DNA of 64,000 nucleotides from Bacillota bacterium (GTDB lineage Bacteria; Bacillota; Clostridia; Lachnospirales; Lachnospiraceae), in the NCBI GenBank assembly GCA_023421505.1, contig JAEZTJ010000033.1, forward strand, positions 62,001 through 126,000, written 5' to 3'. The notes under the pieces were generated by a model. It did no database searches, had not been told where the DNA came from, and worked only from the letters and a program-made list of their open reading frames with translations. Positions 1 through 8,599 of this stretch are shown here, in pieces (position 1 is the stretch's first letter; each line of letters starts with the position of its first letter). A program made the translations under genes and the position numbers.

Positions 1-21
1 GCGTCTTTTGCTATTCTTTAT

Positions 22-41
22 AAGCCTCGTATGCGAGGCTT
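22..41. terminator. short hairpin, possible weak terminator
   Basis: A perfect 7-bp inverted repeat with a 4-nt loop (AGCCTCG and CGAGGCT) lies downstream of the spore-coat gene that ends at 119 on the minus strand. Neither side has a convincing T-tract, so termination is only a possibility. Confidence 0.25.
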
Positions 42-118
42 TGGGCCTGCATGATTTTTGCAAGACTATTCATACTATGTATTATAGCTCACCTAAAATG
101 ATTCTTCAATCCTTTAAT

Positions 119-1204
119 CTATAGGATACTTTCCAGTTTCCGTAAGAATATTTCCTTTTTAGAGTTCTGTTCGCCTATCGTATTTAACTTCTGAATGTTC
201 CTGCCTGAAACCCAGGATTTCTTACCGTTATAATAAAAATTAGTAATCTTCCAGAATTTCTCAGGGTATAAGAGTAAAAGGTATAAAATATTTAACTCTT
301 GCTTTGAAATGGACTTAACCCTGTCATAGGCTTCTATTATATTGCTCCCATAGAAAATATCCCAATCATTCTTTTCCATTACCTTTCGGATAAACTGATA
401 AAGATCCGAAACCTGAAGACCAATATAGCTTTTTTCAAAGTTTGTAGTTGCAATCGCACCTCCACCCGGTGCTATCTCAGCAACACATAACGGCTGCTTA
501 TTTACCCAGCCCGGCGGAACATAGGTCTTTGTGATGGCTTCTGTTTTATTCTTCATCATAATAATATTATGATAAGTGTAATTTCCGTGGCAGACATTGC
601 GCCCTTTTATTGCTGCCTCCAAAAGTGCAGCATAGGAGGATTTTAAAAGTCTGTCTAATGCAGCTAAGCCCTGTTCATAAAAGCTATCATAATAATTTAA
701 ATAAAGCAGTTCAAATTCATTCTTCTGTCTTTTATCCCTGATATAGGTTTTTACGCGTTTTAATTCTCTGTTGCGTTTATCAAAGGTTTCCACAAGATCA
801 GGTGATATATTATGTTCCAGCTGTTCGCTTGAAAACTCAACATCCCTTAATACGCAGTGCAGCCTTGCAAGATTTGCAGCAGCAGCTTCAATCTGAGATA
901 GCTCCTTTAAATTGCACTCTTCGCCCCAGAACCAGTTTTTCATGATATATTGACAGCCTGCGCTATCCTCGGAGATAATATCCTCATCGATTGTTCTTAC
1001 AAAAACATCCGTATTTGGATAGCCATAAAGCGACAAATGTTCCTTTACCTTGTTTTCGAACAAGGCCCTGTTTTTCGAGCCCTCGAAGCATTTATAAAGC
1101 TTCAGACCGCAGTCAGTTTCTAACAAAAAGGCGCCTCTAGCTCTATATATGTTGTATATTTTCAGATGATATTTTTTTAGTGCTTCCTGGCTTCTATCCT
1201 CCAC
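119..1204 (-). CDS. CotS-family spore coat protein (kinase-like fold)
   Basis: Protein of about 361 residues of the CotS/YutH type, which are aminoglycoside-phosphotransferase-like proteins of the spore coat of Bacillus and Clostridia. Seen: an N-terminal RGAFLLET-D-GLKLYK segment typical of the family, and the kinase-like HGNYTYHNI motif in the middle that replaces the usual catalytic loop. An ATG exists at 1225, but a good Shine-Dalgarno (GGGAGGG, 1211-1217) sits 6 nt before an in-frame GTG at 1204, so I prefer GTG. The gene stands alone, and its product would act in the mother cell during coat assembly. Whether it keeps any phosphotransferase activity cannot be told from sequence. Confidence 0.8.
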   Translation of the reverse strand: MEDRSQEALKKYHLKIYNIYRARGAFLLETDCGLKLYKCFEGSKNRALFENKVKEHLSLYGYPNTDVFVRTIDEDIISEDSAGCQYIMKNWFWGEECNLKELSQIEAAAANLARLHCVLRDVEFSSEQLEHNISPDLVETFDKRNRELKRVKTYIRDKRQKNEFELLYLNYYDSFYEQGLAALDRLLKSSYAALLEAAIKGRNVCHGNYTYHNIIMMKNKTEAITKTYVPPGWVNKQPLCVAEIAPGGGAIATTNFEKSYIGLQVSDLYQFIRKVMEKNDWDIFYGSNIIEAYDRVKSISKQELNILYLLLLYPEKFWKITNFYYNGKKSWVSGRNIQKLNTIGEQNSKKEIFLRKLESIL

Positions 1205-1347
1205 AGCTAACCCTCCCAACCACACATCATAATATAGACGCCTATTATAACCTACTCAGAGTATTGAAGTTGTGCTCTGCATGCAAATCGGCGTATGATA
1301 AACCCGTCTTTTTAATATTATGATATGACATTCGATTTCATGAATAT

Positions 1348-1395
1348 AAAAAGCCTCAGAAGAAATAACTTTTTCATTCTTCTGAGACTTTATTT
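1348..1395. terminator. bidirectional intrinsic terminator
   Basis: Long stem (AAGCCTCAGAAGAA paired with TTCTTCTGAGACTT, one mismatch) with A-rich and T-rich flanks on both sides, located downstream of cca on the minus strand. It probably ends the cca transcript. Confidence 0.7.
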
Positions 1396-1520
1396 CAATC
1401 TATTTCATATAGTGAAAATTATATACTTATATAGCTCATATTCGTACTGGATTATAATCCAGCTTTAATTTTTACTTTCCAATAAACTGAAAATATTTGT
1501 AATAACAGGATTTGAATTCT

Positions 1521-1560
1521 AGTTGTATACAATACTTGCAGTGATAGGTTACATAATTAG
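1521..1560. repeat. fragment of interspersed repeat family 1
   Basis: The stretch around 1522-1560 (TTGTATACAATACTTGCAG, then a decayed end before TTAGCTG) closely matches the right end of the full element at 11452-11614. It is a half copy, without the conserved core. The rest of the 1226-1578 gap holds the terminator at 1348-1395 and a small ATTATAAT-centred palindrome near 1450-1470; no gene was seen. Confidence 0.45.
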
Positions 1561-1578
1561 CTGTAAAATATTAATTAA

Positions 1579-2961
1579 TTAATTTACATTCTTATACTTT
1601 TCAGCTAATTTACGAGACAGGAAAAGCAACTGCTCTTTTTCATTGAGCTTTGGATCTTCTAGGACAGCGTCTAGCAGCTGCTTTAATATATCTCCCATAA
1701 CTCGTCCCGGGTTTATTCCGATACTGATCAGATCCTTTCCGTTAATCGAAAGCTCCTTTAAACTGACACATTCCTTACCTTTTATTATCTCTTCATAAAG
1801 TCTCCTTGCTTCCGTGAGACGCTCCTGTTTTTCCTTTGTATGCTCCGGATTTTTCGCAGAGGTATCTGCTCTGTTTACCTCGAACAATAGCTCCATATAT
1901 TCCTTCCCGATCTTTGAAGCTGCCTTTCTCATGCCAGCAGGAGTCAGTACAAAGCGGTAATCATGCCAGCGTATTAAATGAACTACCGTTTCCAATGTAT
2001 CATTATCAAACTTTAACCTTTTTAATATATCTTTCGCTGTGATTGCACCCTTTTCCTGATGTCCGTAAAAATGATTCTGACCATCCTTACCAATCGTAAT
2101 CGTACCAGGTTTTTCAACATCATGCAGCAGCATTGTCCATCTTAAAATCACCCTTTCGTTTGAGGAAAAAAGATTATCCTTAAGCTTTCCTGCTACCTCC
2201 GATACGGCATGGATGGTATGCTCACCTACCGTATAAATATGATGTATATTTTTCTGATTAGTAAGCATCATCGCATCAAACTCAGGTAGAATAACGCTTG
2301 TGATTCCTACTAGATAAAGAGTTCTTAAGCGGTCAGGATGATCTGATAGTAGTAGCTTTGTTAATTCCACCCGGATACGCTCTGCACTAATATTATTAAG
2401 ATACTTACTCTTAGACTGAATAGCCTTCATCGTGGTCTCTTCGATGGAGAAATCTAGCTGGGCAGAAAAACGAACTGCCCTTAATATTCTTAAAGCATCT
2501 TCGTCAAATCGTTCCTCGGCACTGCCCACACAACGTATTACTCCGAGCCTAATATCCTCTAAACCGCCGAATAGATCTACAAAGCCCTCTGATTCATTGT
2601 AGGCCATCGCGTTAATCGTAAAATCTCTGCGCTTTAAATCCTCTGAAAGACTTGAGGTAAAGGAAACCTCCTTTGGATGCCGCTTATCCTCGTATTCACC
2701 GTCCAGTCGGTAAGTAGTGACCTCATAATGCTCCTTATCTATTAAAACAGTAACCGTTCCATGTGCAATTCCGGTATCTACAGTTCTTCTAAATATTCGT
2801 TTTACCTCCTGTGGAGTAGCAGAGGTTGTAATATCCCAGTCTTCGGGTTCTCTGCCAAGCACCATATCCCGAACACAGCCACCCACAGCATATGCCTCAA
2901 AGCCATGCTGCTTAAGCTCCTTAATTATTTCATTCACTTTATCGGGAATAGAGAATATCAT
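1579..2961 (-). CDS. cca: CCA tRNA nucleotidyltransferase with HD domain
   Basis: 460-residue tRNA nucleotidyltransferase that adds or repairs the 3' CCA of tRNAs. Seen: N-terminal class II polymerase-beta-like domain with VGGCVRDMVLGREPEDWDITT (residues about 26-46), carrying the metal-binding acidic pair; the RRDFTINAMAYN motif; the RILRAVRFSAQL neck motif; and a C-terminal HD domain (HTIHA, LLHDVEKP) as in long Firmicute enzymes. Length is normal. The Shine-Dalgarno TTGGAGGC precedes the ATG at 2961. Transcribed alone, with a terminator near 1350. Confidence 0.93.
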   Translation of the reverse strand: MIFSIPDKVNEIIKELKQHGFEAYAVGGCVRDMVLGREPEDWDITTSATPQEVKRIFRRTVDTGIAHGTVTVLIDKEHYEVTTYRLDGEYEDKRHPKEVSFTSSLSEDLKRRDFTINAMAYNESEGFVDLFGGLEDIRLGVIRCVGSAEERFDEDALRILRAVRFSAQLDFSIEETTMKAIQSKSKYLNNISAERIRVELTKLLLSDHPDRLRTLYLVGITSVILPEFDAMMLTNQKNIHHIYTVGEHTIHAVSEVAGKLKDNLFSSNERVILRWTMLLHDVEKPGTITIGKDGQNHFYGHQEKGAITAKDILKRLKFDNDTLETVVHLIRWHDYRFVLTPAGMRKAASKIGKEYMELLFEVNRADTSAKNPEHTKEKQERLTEARRLYEEIIKGKECVSLKELSINGKDLISIGINPGRVMGDILKQLLDAVLEDPKLNEKEQLLFLSRKLAEKYKNVN

Positions 2962-3088
2962 AGTTTGCCTCCAATATAACTCTTTTATATTATTAGATTA
3001 TTTCTTCCATTTTAAACTATCCCGATTATAGCAAAGCAATGATAATATTGCAAGGAGGCAGCATTACAAATGACTTCAAACCAAATAG

Positions 3089-3136
3089 AAAGAGTTCTGT
3101 TATGGCACAATTGTGCCCAACAGAACTCTTTTTATT
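3089..3136. terminator. bidirectional intrinsic terminator
   Basis: Stem AAGAGTTCTGTT/AACAGAACTCTT with an inner GGCACAATTGTGCC palindrome and T-tracts on both flanks. It probably ends the proS-VOC transcript coming from the minus strand. Confidence 0.8.
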
Positions 3137-3165
3137 CGACTACTTATATTCATGATCAGTAAAAA

Positions 3166-3528
3166 TTATCCCTGCGTTTTATGCTCTACATATTCTACTA
3201 TACTTCCATCCGGATGTCTAAGCGTCATATTCATTCCTGTAGGCACTTCCATAATATCTCTGATTATTTCGCTGCCGTTCTTTAACAAATGCTCTTTGAA
3301 ATCCCGGACGGAATCAACTAAAAATGTAGCCTGCGTTGCTCTAAATGGTTTGAGGGCTTCTTCCGCGCCTCCTAATATTAAGAGGTTGCCTACCTGGGCC
3401 AAATCAAGCTTCATCTTTTCGTAATGAAATTTTTGACTGCATTTTTCATTAAGAATAGTCTCATAAAACTGAATTGCACCTTCAATATCCTGCGTATAAA
3501 ATCTTGTTAATACCTGTTTAATTTTCAT
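3166..3528 (-). CDS. VOC/glyoxalase-fold protein
   Basis: 120-residue single vicinal-oxygen-chelate domain protein (glyoxalase/bleomycin-resistance/dioxygenase superfamily). Seen: the beta-alpha-beta-beta-beta pattern, opening with RFYTQDIEGAIQFYETIL and closing with RHPDGSIVEYVEH, whose glutamate would be a metal ligand. It begins one base after the proS stop codon and is probably co-transcribed with it. The substrate is unknown, and metal binding or catalysis is not assured in one-domain members. Confidence 0.7.
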   Translation of the reverse strand: MKIKQVLTRFYTQDIEGAIQFYETILNEKCSQKFHYEKMKLDLAQVGNLLILGGAEEALKPFRATQATFLVDSVRDFKEHLLKNGSEIIRDIMEVPTGMNMTLRHPDGSIVEYVEHKTQG

Positions 3529-3529
3529 A

Positions 3530-4963
3530 TTAATAAGCCTTTCCCCAATAGGTCATCGCTTTTGCAGGCTTTCCGCAGCATACACAGGTATCTGCGATGT
3601 GTTCCTGCTCAAATGGCATACATCTTGAGGTTGCTCCTGTTCTTTCCTTAATCTCATTCTCACAAGCCTCGTCCTGACACCACATTGCTTTGATAAATCC
3701 AGGCTTTTCTGCAACCAGCTTCTCAAATTCCTCCATATTCGTTGCACAATACGTATGGGAATCCCGATGTTTCCTTGCTCTTTCTAGCATCTCACTCTGC
3801 ATGGTTTCAAGCACTTCACCTGCTCTTGCAGCTATCTCATCAAGTGCTACAACCAGCTTTTCTCTGGTATCTCTTCTAACGATTACAGCTTGATTTGCCT
3901 CAATATCCTTAGGGCCAATTTCGATCCTAATAGGAACACCGCGCATCTCCTGCTCACTGAACTTCCAACCGGGACTCTTATCTGAATCATCGACCTTCAC
4001 CTTGAAGGAGCTCAGCTTTTCCTTTAGCTCATAAGCCTTATCAAGCACTCCCTCTTTATTCTGATTGATTGGGATAATCATGATCTGGGTTGGTGCTATT
4101 CTCGGAGGTAATACCAGTCCGCTGTCATCTCCGTGAACCATGATGATTGCACCAATTATTCTGGTTGACATACCCCAGGAGGTCTGGTGAACATATTGAA
4201 GGGTGTTATTCTTATCTGTATATTGAATTCCGAATGCTCTTGCAAAACCGTCACCAAAGTTATGGCTGGTACCGGATTGCAGTGCTTTACCATCATGCAT
4301 TAAAGCTTCTATCGTATAGGTGGCATGTGCCCCAGCGAACTTCTCCTTATCGGACTTGCGGCCCTTAATCATAGGAATAGCTAATACCTTCTCACAGAAA
4401 TCCGCATACACATTCAGCATCTGAATGGTTCTTTCCTCGGCCTCTTCTGCTGTTGCATGCGCTGTATGGCCCTCCTGCCACAAGAATTCCATAGAACGAA
4501 GGAACGGTCTGGTTGTCTTCTCCCAGCGAACAACCGAGCACCACTGATTATATAATTTCGGAAGATCTCTGTGAGATTGGACGATCCTTGAATACAAATC
4601 ACAGAAAAGTGTTTCAGATGTTGGTCTGACGCACATTCTTTCTTGCAGCTGCTCTCCGCCGCCATGAGTTACCCAGGCAACCTCAGGAGCAAAGCCTTCA
4701 ACATGATCCTTTTCCTTCTGTAATAAGCTCTCCGGAATGAACATAGGCATATATACGTTCTCTACATCAGTTGCCTTAAAATCCGCATCCAGCTGCTTTT
4801 GAATATTCTCCCAGATTGCATAGCCAAGCGGCCTAAGTATCATACAACCTCTTATACTTGAATATTCAATTAATTCTGCTTTTTTAACAACATCAGTGTA
4901 CCACTTGGCAAAGTCCTCTTCCATGGAGGTAATAGCTTCTACCAGTTTTTTATCCTGTGCCAT
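3530..4963 (-). CDS. proS: prolyl-tRNA synthetase (ProS type 3)
   Basis: 477-residue class II aminoacyl-tRNA synthetase of the shorter, archaeal-like ProS form that lacks the inserted editing domain. Seen: motif 2 region with RWEKTTRPFLRSMEFLWQEGHTAHAT, an anticodon-binding domain after about residue 290, and a C-terminal Zn-ribbon-like part (CQDEACENEIKE then CVCCGKPA). It charges tRNA-Pro with proline in the cytoplasm. The Shine-Dalgarno GGAGAG precedes the ATG at 4963. Expression should be controlled by the proline T-box directly upstream. Confidence 0.94.
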   Translation of the reverse strand: MAQDKKLVEAITSMEEDFAKWYTDVVKKAELIEYSSIRGCMILRPLGYAIWENIQKQLDADFKATDVENVYMPMFIPESLLQKEKDHVEGFAPEVAWVTHGGGEQLQERMCVRPTSETLFCDLYSRIVQSHRDLPKLYNQWCSVVRWEKTTRPFLRSMEFLWQEGHTAHATAEEAEERTIQMLNVYADFCEKVLAIPMIKGRKSDKEKFAGAHATYTIEALMHDGKALQSGTSHNFGDGFARAFGIQYTDKNNTLQYVHQTSWGMSTRIIGAIIMVHGDDSGLVLPPRIAPTQIMIIPINQNKEGVLDKAYELKEKLSSFKVKVDDSDKSPGWKFSEQEMRGVPIRIEIGPKDIEANQAVIVRRDTREKLVVALDEIAARAGEVLETMQSEMLERARKHRDSHTYCATNMEEFEKLVAEKPGFIKAMWCQDEACENEIKERTGATSRCMPFEQEHIADTCVCCGKPAKAMTYWGKAY

Positions 4964-5002
4964 ATTAATCTCTCCTTCTTAATTTTTTCAACGTTAATTG
5001 CA

Positions 5003-5237
5003 TAAAAAAAGCCCTTCTGTCCCAAAGGGACCGAAAGACTCGGCGGTGCCACCCTAATTAACTGTTATATTAACAGTTCACTTCGTACCGTTAACGCCGG
5101 TATTACGTTGTATTTTGGGGAATTAATATCCTTTCATACAATGCTCCGAGGCCGGTTCAATAACATCTGCATAAGAAGCTCTCACCAATGCTTCTTTCTC
5201 TGAGATGAGTATGCTATTTACTATTTCTCTTCATCGC
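5003..5237 (-). ncRNA. T-box leader (proline) with terminator
   Basis: Transcription-attenuation T-box in front of proS. Seen on the minus strand: Stem I starting GATGAAGAG at about 5236; a GGTGAGAGC-type apical element near 5188; GAA followed by CCG (5153-5155), the likely proline specifier codon by analogy with glyQS; the conserved T-box bulge sequence AGGGTGGCACCGC (about 5044-5056); and an intrinsic terminator (GTCCC-TTTGGGAC region, 5004-5040) ending in a run of T. Uncharged tRNA-Pro should stabilise the antiterminator. The CCG assignment comes from position, not from a fold calculation. Confidence 0.93.
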
Positions 5238-5304
5238 AAATTCTGATTTATTCATAACATTTTCTACTAATCCAATATAATAATTATCATAGATAATGTT
5301 ACTA

Positions 5305-5333
5305 ATTTTATTCCAGATAATCCGCTTTGTCAA
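5305..5333 (-). promoter_or_regulatory. sigma-A promoter of the proS T-box leader
   Basis: Minus-strand -35 TTGACA (5328-5333), a 17-bp spacer and -10 TAAAAT (5305-5310). The predicted start lies about 60 nt before Stem I of the T-box. Confidence 0.7.
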
Positions 5334-5378
5334 GCGGTTCTTAAATTTAATCAAAAGCCTTCCAAAGCAAACTTGAGA

Positions 5379-5408
5379 TGTGATTTATGCTTTTCAATAA
5401 TTAACACT
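5379..5408. repeat. 30-bp palindromic repeat, family 3
   Basis: TGTGATTTATGCTTTTCAAT followed by AATTAACACT. It is nearly identical to the two copies at 32896-32925 and 32951-32980, and directly abuts the stop codon of the ytvI-like gene. The arms can form a hairpin; there is no T-tract. Confidence 0.5.
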
Positions 5409-6500
5409 TCAATCATCTTCGAATACCATCGTCTTACTTTCTTCCTTATTGATCGACTTTTCATTTATAACCTTATAAACAGTAATAATAATTAAAAGTC
5501 CAATGGGACCAAGAAAAAAACCAGCTACAGAAAATAATTTTACACCGACATACATTGCAATTAAGGTATATAACGGCTTTATTCCAATGCGATTTCCAAT
5601 CAGCTTTGGTTCTAATATTTCGCGGACTATCTGACAGAACATATAGATTGTCATAAGAATTGCAGCGGTAAATATATTCCCATTAATGAGCACTATGATT
5701 GCCCAGGGTATAAAAATCATACCACTCCCCAAAATTGGTAATGCATCCATGAAAGCAATACCGATACCAATTAACACCGGATAGTCATTTTTAATAAAAT
5801 AAAGACCCGCAACACAAATAACAGCTACGATGGACATAATAATCAACTGACACCTTAAGAAAGCGATTCCTGCTTCGGACAGCTTTACAGTAACCTTATG
5901 AATATCCTTATAAAGAGCATTATTTTCATAGCGTTCACGAAAGCCAGGTAATTCTTTTGCCATTAGTATTGCTGCCACAAGAACAATGAATGAAACACCG
6001 ATAAAGGTAACCACGCCGATTGTAATTGCGATTGTCTGTTTGGTTAGCTTTGGCATTACATCCGTCTTAACCATATTAACAGTCTGCATCATATTATCAT
6101 CTACAAAGGTTCTTATCGTTCCACAGTTTAATCCAAATAAACCGTCACAGTACTTACAGATATGGTCCAGCTTTCCCGCAATAATGTCCATATAGATCGG
6201 TATATTTTTTAAGAGTGCTATCGCCTGCTTCACCAGTATATTAATCAACATACAAAATGCTGTTCCGAAAATGCCCACTAATAAAATCAGAGAGAAGGAT
6301 CCCCCGATTATTCTCGGAATTTTTAGTCGACGATATAAAAGTTCCGTAACTGGTCTTATAATCCAGGCAAGAAAATAAGCAACAAAGAAGGGAAATACTA
6401 ATGGCAGCAGATAGCGAAAACCCAAATATACCCCGCCAGTAATGATGGCAATCGTTAAAAACCACTTCGCAGAGTAGGACTTATCTATCCAAGCTTTCAT
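5409..6500 (-). CDS. ytvI: YtvI-like sporulation membrane protein (AI-2E/PerM family)
   Basis: 363-residue polytopic membrane protein of the AI-2E transporter/PerM family. Length and domain layout resemble YtvI, a sporulation-associated member. Seen: two N-terminal transmembrane segments (about residues 12-55), a third near 70-90, a soluble loop with two Cys-containing stretches (CKYCDGLFGLNCG), and C-terminal helices including the family-typical DALPILGSGMIFIPWAIIVLINGN and EPKLIGNRIGIKPL motifs. The substrate, if any, is unknown. It stands alone, and its stop codon is followed at once by a family 3 repeat. Confidence 0.8.
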   Translation of the reverse strand: MKAWIDKSYSAKWFLTIAIITGGVYLGFRYLLPLVFPFFVAYFLAWIIRPVTELLYRRLKIPRIIGGSFSLILLVGIFGTAFCMLINILVKQAIALLKNIPIYMDIIAGKLDHICKYCDGLFGLNCGTIRTFVDDNMMQTVNMVKTDVMPKLTKQTIAITIGVVTFIGVSFIVLVAAILMAKELPGFRERYENNALYKDIHKVTVKLSEAGIAFLRCQLIIMSIVAVICVAGLYFIKNDYPVLIGIGIAFMDALPILGSGMIFIPWAIIVLINGNIFTAAILMTIYMFCQIVREILEPKLIGNRIGIKPLYTLIAMYVGVKLFSVAGFFLGPIGLLIIITVYKVINEKSINKEESKTMVFEDD

Positions 6501-6528
6501 TAAATCACCCCCTAGTTAAAAATTTTAC

Positions 6529-6608
6529 GGTAATTGTGAAACAATACCATTTTCGTTATAAACGACAGCAAATACCTCTTTCTTCGCTCCAGTATTCCTA
6601 TGGCTTAG
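6529..6608. repeat. degenerate copy of interspersed repeat family 1
   Basis: GGTAATTGTGAAAC at 6529-6542 matches the family end, and CTTTCTTCGCTCCAGTATTC (about 6578-6597) then CTATGGCTTAG matches the conserved core in the same relative position. The right end is lost. The gap continues with a small AT-rich inverted repeat (AATAAAGATAA...TTATCTTTATT, about 6615-6655) and no recognisable gene. Confidence 0.5.
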
Positions 6609-6786
6609 AAAATATTAATAAAGATAACTTTTAAAAACTCTTCTTATCTTTATTGTCTGTCAATCTGATTTTTATATCCTCGGGGATAATTTGTAATTAA
6701 ATAGTTAATATTATCATATTAAGAATAATTTATCTATGGAACAATTGTTAGAATTAACATTAGTTAAATTAACCATGAAGAACAAA

Positions 6787-6833
6787 ACAAACCACCGATT
6801 ATGACATTTTTAGCGATATCATAACCGATGGTA
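6787..6833 (-). terminator. intrinsic terminator of the kinase-like gene
   Basis: Minus-strand stem ACCATCGGTTATGATAT/ATGTCATAATCGGTGGT followed by TTTGTTTTGTT, about 90 bp after the stop codon at 6919. Confidence 0.75.
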
Positions 6834-6918
6834 TTAAGATAATAGTTTATTTATTCTATTCCATAAAAAATGAAATGTTTATATACTGTTAATAATATTC
6901 ACCTTTACCAAAACATCT

Positions 6919-7725
6919 TTAATCAAGATTCTTTATTACTTCAACAGGTGCATACGCCACCCCGGCTAAGTATGCTGCTTTCGCCTGATCTATACCTTCT
7001 AATACCTCGTAATCATCGTTTTTTCTTTTCACTGTGATGACAGTATCTATTGCATAAGGTATTTTCTGATATTCCTTTATTAATGGCTCCAGCCTTAACT
7101 CCTCTTCTTTCGTGATATTGGCTTCTGTGATAAGACGCTTTGGAGAAACTAACATTTTTGACGTATTTGATAAATTATTTCGGTAGTATTCCTTTGCTTC
7201 CTGAATTATAATCTCTGCTATTTTATCCGGAAGACAATAAGTACTGTCTATAATTAAATTATAATTGGAAAAATCCATATAATTTAAATTATAAATATCC
7301 TTATAACGAACTCTTTCTGTTGCTGCCCTCTCAGCAAGGAGCTCTTTCGCTTCCTCAATTGAGGCATATTTTTCTTCGGCACCTCTTTGATCATTCATCA
7401 CTCGTTCTGCTGCCACTTCAAGACTTACAGATACAAATACTTTAAAGGAACGCTCAACAAAATGCCAAGCCAGACGTGAATCAAAAATAATATCCTTATC
7501 TCTGTTTTCCCTTGATATTCTTGCTGTTTCATCATCAATCATTTTATCATATTTTTTATCACTGCACATCAGCTGGTTAAGTTCCAGGGTTGTCATATTC
7601 ATCTGTCTTGCTAATTCTCTTTGTACCTTGCCGGTGGAATATATCTCAAATTGATATTTCTCATTGAGCAGCTTGCATATGGTGGATTTACCACTTCCCA
7701 AGTTGCCTGTAATTGTAATATGCAT
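6919..7725 (-). CDS. cytidylate-kinase-like P-loop protein with ParB-like tail
   Basis: 268-residue protein when started at the ATG at 7725, which has a GAGAGG Shine-Dalgarno 7 nt upstream; the longer frame to 7794 has none. Seen: Walker A GNLGSGKST at residues 7-15, a FDSRLAWHFV segment and an RGAEEKYASIEEAKELLAERA-type lid, as in the cytidylate-kinase-like family. The last 70 or so residues (VITVKRKNDDYEVLEGIDQA then AAYLAGVAYAPVEVI) read like a small ParB/sulfiredoxin-type domain, which contains the motif xYxVLEGxxRxxAAxxxGxxxxPV. The joint function is unknown. A role as a nucleotide-dependent switch is inference only. Confidence 0.65.
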   Translation of the reverse strand: MHITITGNLGSGKSTICKLLNEKYQFEIYSTGKVQRELARQMNMTTLELNQLMCSDKKYDKMIDDETARISRENRDKDIIFDSRLAWHFVERSFKVFVSVSLEVAAERVMNDQRGAEEKYASIEEAKELLAERAATERVRYKDIYNLNYMDFSNYNLIIDSTYCLPDKIAEIIIQEAKEYYRNNLSNTSKMLVSPKRLITEANITKEEELRLEPLIKEYQKIPYAIDTVITVKRKNDDYEVLEGIDQAKAAYLAGVAYAPVEVIKNLD

Positions 7726-7964
7726 GTAGCTTACCTCTCTCTTTCCTTCCTTATAGGTAATTACCATCCTCACTAAATATGAAATTATATACATAATTCA
7801 AACTTAAAATAACAGTAGTATCAGAGTTCATTGTAATAAAAACCTATGATAACTTATCTAATTACCTATTAATCTTTAATTATTAATTCAGTATTATAGC
7901 CTAACCTTGATTAAAATACAATATTTATCCTTAGTCACCGCTAAAACCAGATAAATTATTCCTG

Positions 7965-8540
7965 TTATAACATAGTAACCAAATGTGCGCCAAGTAATTC
8001 CACATCTTTCTTTTCGTGTGTTACAATAATTACGGACTTCTTCTTTGTTCTTTCCTTGATATAATCAATCACTCTGAGCTTTAAAGCTTCATCTAGTCCT
8101 CTAAAGGGTTCATCCAGAATAATCAAATCACTTTCTGCAAGTAACGCCCTTACAATCGCTACTCTGCGTCTCATTCCACCACTAAAATCGATAACCGGCT
8201 TATCATAGTAAGCTTCTATACCAAGACAGTTTAACTCGAGTTTAATCTGCTCCTCCGATACCTCTTTCCCGCAAACCAGCTTTATATTCTTTATAGCACT
8301 CCAATGTTCGATCAACCGGTCCTCTTGAAAAACCGCAGCGACACGCTTTCCCTGACAACCCAGTATTTCCCCGGAATCAGGTTTTACTAATCCCATAATG
8401 ATATGTACCGCTGTAGTCTTTCCTATACCGGAAGCACCCATCAGACAGTTTATCCTTCCTTCTAGAAATACAACGTTTAAGTCCTGAAGAACAGTCTTTT
8501 GATTAAACTGCTTTGTAATATGCCTCAGTATAATATCCAT
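7965..8540 (-). CDS. ABC transporter ATP-binding protein (nitrate/sulfonate/thiamine-precursor type)
   Basis: 191-residue ATPase subunit, a little shorter than usual for the family (about 240). Seen: Walker A GASGIGKTT, a VFQEDRLI Q-loop, the ABC signature FSGGMRRRVAIVRAL, Walker B LIILDEPFRGLD and the H-loop VTHEKKD. It powers import by the permease just upstream (gap 59 bp). Together with the permease and solute-binding protein it forms a three-gene importer of the SsuABC/ThiXYZ kind. The short C-terminus lacks any regulatory domain. Confidence 0.85.
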   Translation of the reverse strand: MDIILRHITKQFNQKTVLQDLNVVFLEGRINCLMGASGIGKTTAVHIIMGLVKPDSGEILGCQGKRVAAVFQEDRLIEHWSAIKNIKLVCGKEVSEEQIKLELNCLGIEAYYDKPVIDFSGGMRRRVAIVRALLAESDLIILDEPFRGLDEALKLRVIDYIKERTKKKSVIIVTHEKKDVELLGAHLVTML

Positions 8541-8599
8541 ACGTAATCATCACCTTCCCGCTCACTTTAGAAAACTTGAACATGATTTTAATAGACAGC

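Noticed and set aside
3553..4665. Frames overlapping proS on both strands
   Set aside because: All lie within the well-supported synthetase in other frames.
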